From Streptomyces rhizosphaerihabitans (GTDB lineage: Bacteria; Actinomycetota; Actinomycetes; Streptomycetales; Streptomycetaceae), in contig NZ_JAODTZ010000002.1 in assembly GCF_025399795.1 (NCBI RefSeq), forward strand, positions 1 through 64,000: a stretch of 64,000 nucleotides of DNA, given 5' to 3'. The translations under genes were made by a program, and so were the position numbers. The notes under the pieces are model-generated. The model was not told the origin of the DNA and did not search any database. It saw only the letters and a program-made list of their open reading frames with translations. This document shows, one piece after another, positions 7,291 to 14,787 of the stretch. Each line of letters starts with the position of its first letter. Positions within the stretch are counted from its first letter, which is position 1.

Positions 7291-8835
7291 ATGGATATGC
7301 ACACTGTGGTGGTGGGGACGTCCGGAGTGACCGCGTCCGACGTTCTCGCCGTGGCGCGCGACGGCGCCCGGATCGAGCTCTCCGGTGAGGCGGTGGCGGC
7401 CCTCGCCGCGGCCCGCGAGATCGTGGACGCGCTGGCCGCGAAGCCGGAGCCCGTCTACGGCGTCTCCACCGGCTTCGGCGCCCTGGCGAGCCGGCACATC
7501 AGCCCGGAGCTGCGCGCCCAGCTGCAGCGCAACATCGTCCGCTCGCACGCCGCCGGCATGGGCCCGCGCGTCGAGCGCGAGGTCGTCCGCGCGCTGATGT
7601 TCCTGCGGCTCAAGACCGTCTGCTCCGGGCACACCGGTGTGCGGCCCGAGGTCGCGCAGACCATGGCGGACATCCTGAACGCCGGCATCGCCCCGGTCGT
7701 CCACGAGTACGGCTCGCTCGGCTGCTCCGGCGACCTGGCACCGCTGTCCCACTGCGCCCTGACCCTGATGGGCGAGGGGGACGCAGAGGGCCTCGACGGA
7801 GTCGTGCGGCCCGCGGGCGAGCTGCTCGCCGAGGCCGGGATCGCCCCCGTCGAGCTGCGCGAGAAGGAGGGCCTCGCCCTCCTCAACGGCACCGACGGCA
7901 TGCTCGGCATGCTGGTCATGGCCCTCGCCGACCTGGAGATGCTGTACAAGTCGGCCGACGTCAGCGCCGCGCTCTCCCTCGAGGCGCTGCTCGGCACGGA
8001 CAAGGTCCTCGCCCCCGAGCTGCACGCCATCCGCCCGCACCCCGGCCAGGGTGCCAGCGCCGCCAACATGCTGGCCGTGCTGAAGGGTTCGGAACTCACC
8101 GGCCACCACCAGGACGGCGCCCCGCGTGTCCAGGACGCCTACTCCGTGCGCTGCGCCCCGCAGGTCGCCGGAGCCGGTCGCGACACCCTCGCGCACGCCC
8201 GTACCGTCGCCGAGCGCGAGCTGGCCTCCGCCGTCGACAACCCGGTCGTGCTGCCCGACGGCCGTGTCGAGTCGAACGGCAACTTCCACGGCGCCCCGGT
8301 CGCCTATGTCCTGGACTTCCTCGCCATCGCGGCGGCCGACCTCGGCTCCATCGCCGAGCGTCGCACCGACCGGCTGCTCGACAAGAACCGTTCGCACGGC
8401 CTGCCGCCGTTCCTCGCGGACGACGCCGGCGTCGACTCGGGCCTGATGATCGCCCAGTACACGCAGGCCGCGCTGGTCAGTGAGATGAAGCGGCTCGCTG
8501 TACCGGCGTCCGCGGACTCCATCCCCTCCTCCGCCATGCAGGAGGACCACGTCTCCATGGGCTGGTCGGCCGCGCGCAAGCTGCGCACCTCGGTGGACAA
8601 CCTGACCCGCATCGTGGCGATCGAGCTGTACGCCGCCACGCGCGCGATCGAACTGCGCGAGGGCCTGACCCCGGCCCCGGCGTCGCGGGCGGTCATCGAC
8701 GCTGTCCGTGCGGCCGGCGTCCAGGGTCCCGGCCCGGACCGCTTCCTCGCCCCCGACCTGGCGGCGGCGGACGCGTTCGTACGCGCCGGTGGCGTGGTGG
8801 CCGCGGTGGAGCCGGTCACCGGTCCGCTGGCCTAG
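7291..8835 (+). CDS. hutH: Histidine ammonia-lyase
   Basis: First enzyme of histidine use: removes ammonia from L-histidine to give urocanate (514 aa, cytosolic homotetramer in the family). The segment GSLGCSGDLAPLSH holds the residues that cyclise into the MIO prosthetic group. Here the triad is Cys145-Ser146-Gly147 instead of the Ala-Ser-Gly of most histidases. Other family motifs are YGVSTGFG near residue 56, LLNGTDGMLG and the glutamine/glutamate-rich SSAMQEDHVSMG. I chose ATG 7291 because the promoter places transcription there; an upstream frame from 7174 has no support. No other hut gene is adjacent, as is usual in streptomycetes. A strong terminator follows. Confidence 0.96.
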   Translation: MDMHTVVVGTSGVTASDVLAVARDGARIELSGEAVAALAAAREIVDALAAKPEPVYGVSTGFGALASRHISPELRAQLQRNIVRSHAAGMGPRVEREVVRALMFLRLKTVCSGHTGVRPEVAQTMADILNAGIAPVVHEYGSLGCSGDLAPLSHCALTLMGEGDAEGLDGVVRPAGELLAEAGIAPVELREKEGLALLNGTDGMLGMLVMALADLEMLYKSADVSAALSLEALLGTDKVLAPELHAIRPHPGQGASAANMLAVLKGSELTGHHQDGAPRVQDAYSVRCAPQVAGAGRDTLAHARTVAERELASAVDNPVVLPDGRVESNGNFHGAPVAYVLDFLAIAAADLGSIAERRTDRLLDKNRSHGLPPFLADDAGVDSGLMIAQYTQAALVSEMKRLAVPASADSIPSSAMQEDHVSMGWSAARKLRTSVDNLTRIVAIELYAATRAIELREGLTPAPASRAVIDAVRAAGVQGPGPDRFLAPDLAAADAFVRAGGVVAAVEPVTGPLA

Positions 8836-8871
8836 GACCGGTCCCAGGACCTGCGTCGATGGCGTTCCGTC

Positions 8872-8904
8872 GTACGTGGGCCGGGTGTGTCCCGGCCCAC
8901 GTAC
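8872..8904 (+). terminator. Terminator after hutH
   Basis: A perfect 14-bp inverted repeat (8872-8885 and 8891-8904) with the loop TGTGT lies 36 nt after the hutH stop. There is no U-tract, as is common for streptomycete terminators. Confidence 0.8.
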
Positions 8905-8934
8905 CTCGCCTCGCACCCTCGCCTCAGCGTGTGC

Positions 8935-9080
8935 TACTGTCTCATTGATACGTTTTTGGTACCCATTTACTTTGTGCGCCTGATCGGAATCCTCCGCAGG
9001 CGCGTTTTGTTTTACCGGCATCTCCGGCATTACCCGGTGCATCTCCGGATGGGGGCCCACTACCTGTTCAGGAGAACAAC
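8935..9080 (+). promoter_or_regulatory. cspA promoter and structured 5' leader with attenuator-like hairpin
   Basis: TACTGT at 8935-8940 is a plausible -10 box and gives a leader of about 135 nt. It contains AT-rich stretches, then a hairpin with arms GCGCCTG (8976-8982) and CAGGCGC (8997-9003). This hairpin is directly followed by gttttgtttta, a textbook intrinsic-terminator arrangement that is rare in this DNA. Downstream the block gcatctccgg occurs twice before the ribosome site. A long folded leader is typical of cold-shock genes, where it controls translation or read-through. Confidence 0.5.
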
Positions 9081-9284
9081 ATGGCTACTGGCACCGTGAA
9101 GTGGTTCAACTCGGAAAAGGGCTTCGGCTTCATCGAGCAGGACGGCGGCGGCCCCGACGTCTTCGCCCACTACTCGAACATCGCCAGCTCCGGCTTCCGT
9201 GAGCTCGTCGAGGGCCAGAAGGTCTCCTTCGAGGTCACGCAGGGCCAGAAGGGCCTGCAGGCGGAGAACATCCTCCCCGCCTAG
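9081..9284 (+). CDS. cspA: Cold-shock domain protein
   Basis: A 67-aa single cold-shock domain that binds single-stranded RNA and DNA and melts RNA structure. The RNP1 motif KGFGFIEQ and RNP2 motif VFAHYSNI are intact and the first residues [10 protein letters not shown] are typical. AGGAG lies 8 nt before the ATG. It follows a long leader and is closed by a strong hairpin, so it is a single-gene unit. A DEAD-box helicase gene follows; both product types remodel RNA and are often cold-induced. Confidence 0.96.
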   Translation: MATGTVKWFNSEKGFGFIEQDGGGPDVFAHYSNIASSGFRELVEGQKVSFEVTQGQKGLQAENILPA

Positions 9285-9304
9285 TTCGAGGCGCGCTTTT
9301 CCAG

Positions 9305-9340
9305 AGCCGGGTCCCGCCCCTTCGGGTGCGGGTCCCGGCT
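9305..9340 (+). terminator. Terminator after cspA
   Basis: Arms of 13 nt at 9305-9317 and 9328-9340 pair with one mismatch around a CCCTTCGGGT loop, 20 nt after the cspA stop. Confidence 0.75.
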
Positions 9341-9420
9341 CAGCGCTGTGACAGCTCATGCAGTCGGTGAGCGCTGTGTGTGCAGTCCGTGGGGCCCAGG
9401 AAGGAAATCCAGATCCAGCA

Positions 9421-11207
9421 TGACTCGATCCGAACGTCCCGTCCGTAAGCGGCCGGAAAACGCACGCGCCGCACAGACCGGCGGCTCAGCGAAGAGCGCA
9501 GGCCGCGGCGCGGGCCGCGGTGGCGCCCCCCGCAAGGTCGCGCCGCCGCAGGAGTTCTCCCTGCCCGAGACCGTCACACCGGCGCTGCCCGCCGTCGAGT
9601 CCTTCGACGCGCTGGACATGCCGGCCGCCCTGACGAAGACCCTCGCGGCCCAGGGTGTCACCGATCCCTTCCCGATCCAGGGCGCCACGCTGCCCAACTC
9701 CCTCGCCGGGCGCGATGTGCTCGGCCGGGGACGCACCGGCTCCGGCAAGACGCTCGCCTTCGGGCTCGCTCTCCTCGCCCGCACCGCCGGCCGCCGTGCC
9801 GAGCCGAGGAACCCGCTCGCGCTCGTCCTCGTCCCCACGCGCGAACTCGCCCAGCAGGTCGACGACGCGATCACGCCGTACGCCACCGCCGTCAACCTGC
9901 GCGTGACCACGGCCGTCGGCGGGATGTCGATCGGCCGGCAGGCCGGCACGCTGCGCCGCGGTGTCGAGGTGCTCGTGGCCACTCCCGGGCGACTGAAGGA
10001 CCTCATCGAGCGGGGCGACTGCGCCCTCGGCCAGGTCGCGATCACCGTGCTGGACGAGGCCGACCAGATGGCCGACATGGGCTTCATGCCGCAGGTCACC
10101 GCGCTGCTCAAGCAGGTCGAGCCGGGCGGCCAGCGGCTGCTCTTCTCGGCCACGCTCGACAAGAACATCGACCGGCTCGTCAAGATGTTCCTCACCGACC
10201 CCGTGGTCCACTCCGTGGACCCGTCCGCGGGCGCGGTGACGACCATGGAGCACCACGTGCTGCACGTCGCCGACGAGACCGACAAGAAGGCGGTCGCGAT
10301 GCGGATCGCCGCCCGCGACGGCCGGGTGATCCTCTTCGTCGACACCAAGCGCGGCGCCGACCGCTTCACCAAGCGGCTGCTCGCCAGCGGTGTCCGGGCC
10401 TCCGCGCTGCACGGCGGGCGCAGCCAGCCGCAGCGCAACCGCACCCTCGACCAGTTCAAGAACGGTCAGGTCACCGCGCTCGTCGCCACCAACGTGGCGG
10501 CCCGCGGCATCCACATCGACGACCTCGACCTCGTGGTCAACGTCGACCCGCCGACCGACCACAAGGACTACCTCCACCGCGGCGGCCGCACGGCCCGCGC
10601 CGGAGAGTCCGGCAGCGTCGTCACCCTGGTGCTCCCCGAGCAGAAGCGTGAGATGACCCGGCTGATGGCGGACGCCGGCATCACGCCGCGCACCGCCCGC
10701 GTCAAGTCCAGCGACGAGGAACTCGCCCGCCTCACCGGCGCCCGCGAGCCCTCTGGTGTCCCGATCGTCATAGAGGTTCCGCAGCAGGCCGAACAGCCGA
10801 AGCAGCGTCCCAAGGCGCGACGCGCCACCGGGGGCGGGGCCAGGCGGCCGTCGGTCGCCGGCAGCGGCACCGCCGGGCGCACGGGCGCCGGGTCGGACGG
10901 CCAGGGCCGCCAGCAGCGCGGTGGACGTCCGGGCACGGGTGGCGCCACGGGTGGCGCGGCCACCGGGCGCCGCGCCGACACTGGCGCAGCGGCCGCGGGC
11001 CGTCGTACGGAAGCGGGCGGCAGCGCCGGGCGTCGTACGGAATCCGGCGGTGGCGCGGGCCGTCGTACGGAGGCCGGCGGTGGCGCGGGCCGTCGTACGG
11101 AGGCCGGTGGCGGCGCGGGTGCCGGTCGCTCCGGCGGTCGCGGGCGCGCTCCGCAGCGTGGTGGCCAGAGCGGCGGCCAGAGCGGTGGCGGCCGCAGGGC
11201 CGCCTGA
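9421..11207 (+). CDS. DEAD-box ATP-dependent RNA helicase with RGG-like tail
   Basis: RNA helicase of 595 aa. After a basic 45-residue N-terminus the motifs appear in order: Q motif (PFPIQGATLP), I (GRTGSGKT), Ia (PTRELAQQ), Ib (TPGR), II (DEAD), III (SAT), IV (ILFVDTKR), V (ARGIHIDD) and VI (HRGGRTARAG). From about residue 455 the chain is a disordered Gly/Arg/Ala tail with four copies of AGRRTEAGGG, a likely RNA-binding segment. I chose ATG 9421; AGGAAGG lies about 15 nt upstream, and the longer frame from 9348 overlaps the cspA terminator. It probably helps unwind structured mRNA or rRNA, perhaps in the cold given its neighbour. Confidence 0.93.
10996..11115 (+). repeat. Four 30-bp tandem repeats in the helicase tail
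   Basis: The decamer cgtcgtacgg occurs at 11001, 11031, 11061 and 11091, marking four 30-bp units that encode AGRRTEAGGG-type decapeptides. Copy number of such units often differs between strains. Confidence 0.9.
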
Positions 11208-11232
11208 CCGGATCGGATCCGTTCGGCTTTCG

Positions 11233-11270
11233 CCGCGGCCCCGCGCCCCCTTCGGGGCGCGGGGCCGCGG
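11233..11270. terminator. Strong terminator after the helicase gene
   Basis: A perfect 17-bp inverted repeat (11233-11249 and 11254-11270) with the tetraloop CTTC lies 25 nt after the helicase stop. The next gene is on the other strand and ends toward it, so the hairpin may serve both directions. The remaining 280 nt up to 11552 show nothing recognisable. Confidence 0.85.
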
Positions 11271-11552
11271 CATGTGCGGGCTTTGCCCGCGGCGGGTCGG
11301 GCACGCGCGGCGACGGTGCGCGGCTCTCCCGCGAGGTTCCCCGTACCCGCCCACCCGCTCACCGTTCGCCGCTCCCCGTTCGCGGACCGCGGGCTCGTAC
11401 CCGAGCGGTGTGTGCGGGCGGGCGGTGCCCGGTCGCGTCACCGGAACCGTAGGTCACCGCAGTTGAACTGCCGGTCGCTGCGGCGGAACCGTCCGTCGCG
11501 GTGCGCGGACGCTCCCTCATGTGGACGGGGTCGGGCGCCGTGCCGCGGGGGT

Positions 11553-12305
11553 TCAGACGTCGCCGAGGAAACCCGGGTCCACGCCGTCCAGCTTGATGGC
11601 GAAGTCCCGGTGCAGGCTGAGGAGTTCGGCCAGCGGCACCGCGCGACGGCTCGTCGACATGAGGTCCCGACGTGCCTGCGCCGACCACAGGAACGGCATC
11701 ACCGACAGCCCCTGGGTGCCCGTCAGGGCACCGGACTCCGCGCGCCAGCCGGGCCACCGCAGGGTGTCGTAGAACTGGTCCGTTCCCTCGCGGAGGAGCC
11801 ACTGGAGCCATGCCCCGTGCCCCACTTCGAGCGCCTCCCACTTCAGTGAGTCCGGCGCGAAGTACACGACCTCACCGGGATGCCCGGGACGCCCCACGGA
11901 CTCAGGGTCGGCGCCGTTGAGGACGAACACCCCACCCAGTACGTCGTGGCCGACGACCAGTCCGCCGTCCCGCGGGCGCCAGTCCGGGTCGAACCGCTCG
12001 GGGAACTCGTTGACCTCGGCCAGCGAGGGAAGGTCCGTCGAGCCGCCCGGCAGTCCGGCCGACAGGTCCTCGGCCGGACTGCCGTAGATCCGCAGCCAGC
12101 CGCTGTCCAGCACCACACCACCGCAGTTGAGCACCATCCCGCCCAGCCAGGACCGCGCGGTGATCTGCAGTTGGTGCAGGCTCGCGCGGCCCAGTCCGGG
12201 GTCCACCGGAGGTATTTCCATGGACACCCCGCTGGCGGCGAGCGCCTTGGACAGCAGTGGCCAGGCCGGTTCCTCGACGTCGGTCAGCTCGCTCAGCTTT
12301 CGCAT
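11553..12305 (-). CDS. DUF2625 family protein
   Basis: A 250-aa soluble protein that I recognise as DUF2625 from its pattern: an opening MRKLSELTDVEEPAWPLL, the segment LGGMVLNCGGVVLDSGWLRI, then VLGGVFVLNGADP, FAPDSLKWEALEVGHGAWLQW and QFYDTLRWPGWRAE. Function is unknown; members are widespread single proteins. The start has an AGGGAAG ribosome site. It is separated by 38 nt from the next minus-strand gene upstream's stop side and is probably transcribed alone. Confidence 0.8.
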   Translation of the reverse strand: MRKLSELTDVEEPAWPLLSKALAASGVSMEIPPVDPGLGRASLHQLQITARSWLGGMVLNCGGVVLDSGWLRIYGSPAEDLSAGLPGGSTDLPSLAEVNEFPERFDPDWRPRDGGLVVGHDVLGGVFVLNGADPESVGRPGHPGEVVYFAPDSLKWEALEVGHGAWLQWLLREGTDQFYDTLRWPGWRAESGALTGTQGLSVMPFLWSAQARRDLMSTSRRAVPLAELLSLHRDFAIKLDGVDPGFLGDV

Positions 12306-12343
12306 GGCTTCCCTGTGGGTCGTCCGGAGCGCGGTCGATGCGC

Positions 12344-12676
12344 TCAGTAGGCAATCATGCGCTCACGGCGCACGGAATACGTCACGAATCCGGCGCCCAG
12401 GCAGAGGAAGAGCGTGCCGCCGACGAGATAGGGCGTCGTGTCCACGGCGCCGGTGTCGGCGAGCCGGGTCCCGTCACCGCCGGACAGCGCGTGCGGCCCG
12501 GAGTCCGACTCCGTGGAGATCCGCGTCGTGGCCGTGACGGTCGGTGCGGACGTCGGCGCCGTCGCGCTCGGAGTGGGTACGTCCTGGGTCGCGTTGGCGG
12601 ACGGGACGAACCACAGGGCACCCAGGAGGGTCCCTGCTGCGGTAGCGGTCAGCAACGATCGACGTGCGGCGGACAC
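12344..12676 (-). CDS. Small secreted cell-wall protein with LAxTG sorting signal
   Basis: A 110-aa exported protein. Residues 1-29 are a signal peptide with two arginines and a hydrophobic core, ending in ANA. A Thr/Ser/Pro-rich middle follows, and the C-terminus is a sorting signal: LADTG, a hydrophobic stretch (TPYLVGGTLFLCLGAGFVTY) and the basic tail RRER. LAxTG is the motif used by class E sortases in streptomycetes, as in the long chaplins. I chose GTG 12676, with AAGGGG upstream, because it gives a normal signal peptide; the frame is open further to 12808 but would place 44 extra residues before it. No sortase gene is adjacent. Confidence 0.75.
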   Translation of the reverse strand: MSAARRSLLTATAAGTLLGALWFVPSANATQDVPTPSATAPTSAPTVTATTRISTESDSGPHALSGGDGTRLADTGAVDTTPYLVGGTLFLCLGAGFVTYSVRRERMIAY

Positions 12677-12773
12677 GAAATATCGATCCCCTTGTGGCGC
12701 TTGCGAATTGGCCGTGTGGGGCGATGCTAATGAAAGGCGCGGGTCGGGGGAAAGTCGCGCATCCCACGGGCCG

Positions 12774-12779
12774 TACGCT
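12774..12779 (+). promoter_or_regulatory. -10 box, leaderless start
   Basis: TACGCT, then 7 nt, then ATG 12787, with no ribosome site. The geometry is the same as at hutH. Confidence 0.5.
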
Positions 12780-12786
12780 CCCTCCC

Positions 12787-13131
12787 ATGAGTACCCCTGA
12801 GACATCACAGTTTGTCCGGCTTCGCGTCGAACTCGTGCTGGAGATCGACGACGCCGACGCCGTCACCAAGGCCGCGCTGCGCCGGATCGGCGACGACGCG
12901 GACATGCCGGCCGATGAACGGTCGCACGCCGAGGGCGCAGTGACGGAAGACACGGCCGAGGCTCTGGCCTATCTCGTCGACCCGTTCGACCTGGTCAGCG
13001 AGGTGCCCGGGATCGAACTCGCCCAGGCGTCCTGGAGCAGTGAGCCCGTTGACTACGATCCCGATTCGCCGGATTGGGACATCGACGAGGATGATGCTGA
13101 CGAGGACGACGAGGAAGACGTGCGCGGCTGA
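12787..13131 (+). CDS. Acidic conserved hypothetical protein
   Basis: A 114-aa soluble protein, strongly acidic at the C-terminus (DWDIDEDDADEDDEEDVRG). The first 70 residues are folded-looking, with a beta-strand-like opening (RLRVELVLEIDDAD). I know no function. It diverges from the LAxTG gene, is led by a leaderless promoter and is closed by a hairpin. The acidic tail is reminiscent of proteins that mimic nucleic acid or bind basic partners, but that is only a thought. Confidence 0.7.
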   Translation: MSTPETSQFVRLRVELVLEIDDADAVTKAALRRIGDDADMPADERSHAEGAVTEDTAEALAYLVDPFDLVSEVPGIELAQASWSSEPVDYDPDSPDWDIDEDDADEDDEEDVRG

Positions 13132-13151
13132 CGCGGTTCGGGGAAAGTGTG

Positions 13152-13179
13152 ACCCCGGTCGGCAACCGCCGTCCGGGGT
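13152..13179 (+). terminator. Weak hairpin after the acidic protein gene
   Basis: ACCCCGG at 13152-13158 pairs with CCGGGGT at 13173-13179, followed by ttcctcg. The stem is short. Confidence 0.45.
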
Positions 13180-13377
13180 TTCCTCGTCTCCGATGACGCA
13201 CCGGCCACCTCCGCACCACTTCAGTACGTCTGTCCGCGTGTCCGCGCACGGCGAAACGTGGCGTGGGACACACTTCCGCGGGAAGTGGAACGGGGCGAAC
13301 CGGTTGCGGCGTTGAGTGTACTTACGGGGGCTCTCCCGTGATCCTTTCGGGATTAGGCAACGATGGAGAAGCGTGTG

Positions 13378-14631
13378 ATGACGGACAGTAAGCGGCGCAA
13401 GCGTCTGATGACCGCGTCCGCACTGCTCGGCGGGGTGCTGGTGCTCTCTGCGTGCAGCGGAGGCGGAAACAAGGCCGGCGCAACGGACGGCGGCGACCCC
13501 ACGTCGCAGGCCAAGGTCGACGAGGCGGCAGCCAAGAAGACCTCCGAGGCTCTGATCACGATCACGCCCAAGGACGGCTCCGACAACGCCTCGATCAACA
13601 ACGGCACGGCGGTCACGGTCAGCAAGGGCTCGCTCACGTCCGTCACGATGAAGACCGCCACCGGCACCGCCGTGGCCGGTCAGATATCGGCGGACAAGAA
13701 GAGCTGGAAGCCCCTCAACCGGCTGGACCGCGCCACCACGTACAAGATCGCCGCTGTGGCCGCCGACTCCGCGGGCCGCACGGCCAACGAGAACGCGTCG
13801 TTCACCACGGTCTCCCCGGCCAACAGCTTCATCGGCAACTTCACGCCGGAGGACGGTTCCACCGTCGGCGTCGGCATGCCGGTCTCGATCAACTTCAACA
13901 AGGCGATCACCGACAAGGCCGCCGTGCAGAAGGGGATCACCGTCTCCTCCAGCAGCGGCCAGGAGGTCGTCGGGCACTGGTTCAACGCCAACCGCCTGGA
14001 CTTCCGGCCCGAGAACTACTGGACCGGCGGCTCCACCGTCACCCTCAAGCTGAACCTCGATGGTGTCCAGGGCGCGAGCGGTGTCTACGGCGTGCAGCAG
14101 AAGACGGTCACCTTTAAGATCGGCCGCAACCAGGTGTCCATCGTCGACGCCCAGACCAAGACGATGAAGGTCACCCAGGACGGCAAGGTCGTCAAGACCA
14201 TCCCGATCTCCGCGGGTGCCCCGGACCACACGACGTACCAGGGCCAGATGGTGATCTCCGAGAAGTTCAAGGAGACCCGGATGGACGGCTCGACGGTCGG
14301 CTTCAAGAAGAACGACGGCAAGGGCGAGTACGACATCAAGGACGTGCCGCACGCCATGCGCCTGTCGAACTCGGGCACCTTCATCCACGGCAACTACTGG
14401 GGCGCGAAGTCCGTCTTCGGCTCCGTCAACACCAGCCACGGCTGTGTCGGTCTGTCCGACACCAAGGGCGCGGGCGACCCCAACACGCCCGCCGCGTGGT
14501 TCTTCAACAACTCGCTGATCGGTGACGTCGTGGTCGTCAAGAACACCGGCGACAAGGCCATCGCCCCGGACAACGGCCTCAACGGCTGGAACCTGGACTG
14601 GGCGGCCTGGAAGGCCGGTTCGGCCGTCTGA
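13378..14631 (+). CDS. L,D-transpeptidase lipoprotein (YkuD domain, Ig-like repeats)
   Basis: Exported peptidoglycan cross-linking enzyme, about 417 aa. A basic N-terminus and hydrophobic core end in the lipobox LSAC, so it should be lipid-anchored. Two Ig-like domains follow, then the YkuD catalytic domain with the conserved histidine in FIHGNYW and the nucleophile in TSHGCVGL. The family forms 3-3 cross-links, which dominate in actinobacterial walls. ATG 13363 and ATG 13378 are both possible; the second has GGAGAAG 6-12 nt upstream, which overlaps the first codons of the longer form. A 20-bp perfect hairpin ends the unit. Confidence 0.92.
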   Translation: MTDSKRRKRLMTASALLGGVLVLSACSGGGNKAGATDGGDPTSQAKVDEAAAKKTSEALITITPKDGSDNASINNGTAVTVSKGSLTSVTMKTATGTAVAGQISADKKSWKPLNRLDRATTYKIAAVAADSAGRTANENASFTTVSPANSFIGNFTPEDGSTVGVGMPVSINFNKAITDKAAVQKGITVSSSSGQEVVGHWFNANRLDFRPENYWTGGSTVTLKLNLDGVQGASGVYGVQQKTVTFKIGRNQVSIVDAQTKTMKVTQDGKVVKTIPISAGAPDHTTYQGQMVISEKFKETRMDGSTVGFKKNDGKGEYDIKDVPHAMRLSNSGTFIHGNYWGAKSVFGSVNTSHGCVGLSDTKGAGDPNTPAAWFFNNSLIGDVVVVKNTGDKAIAPDNGLNGWNLDWAAWKAGSAV

Positions 14632-14649
14632 TTTCGAGGCAGCACCCGA

Positions 14650-14693
14650 CGCCGATGCGGCGGCGGCCCCCACGGGCCGCCGCCGCATCGGCG
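14650..14693 (+). terminator. Very strong terminator after the L,D-transpeptidase gene
   Basis: A perfect 20-bp inverted repeat (14650-14669 and 14674-14693) with a 4-nt loop, followed by tttctca, starts 18 nt after the stop. Confidence 0.9.
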
Positions 14694-14775
14694 TTTCTCA
14701 AAGATTTCTGGGCCCGGCCACAGCCTTCTCATCATTCTCTTATTTCGGCCTTATGCCTTCATCACGCGCCGTACC

Positions 14776-14781
14776 TAGCTT
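14776..14781 (+). promoter_or_regulatory. -10 box of the ABC operon, leaderless
   Basis: TAGCTT is followed by 6 nt and ATG 14788, with no ribosome site. Confidence 0.5.
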
Positions 14782-14787
14782 GCGGCC

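Noticed and set aside
7270..9060. 596-codon minus-strand open frame opposite hutH
   Set aside because: Antisense shadow of a well-conserved enzyme gene; no recognisable domain.
12805..14688. 627-codon minus-strand frame over the acidic protein and L,D-transpeptidase genes
   Set aside because: Composition is that of a mirror frame (many His, Arg, Gly, Val) and both plus-strand genes are secure.
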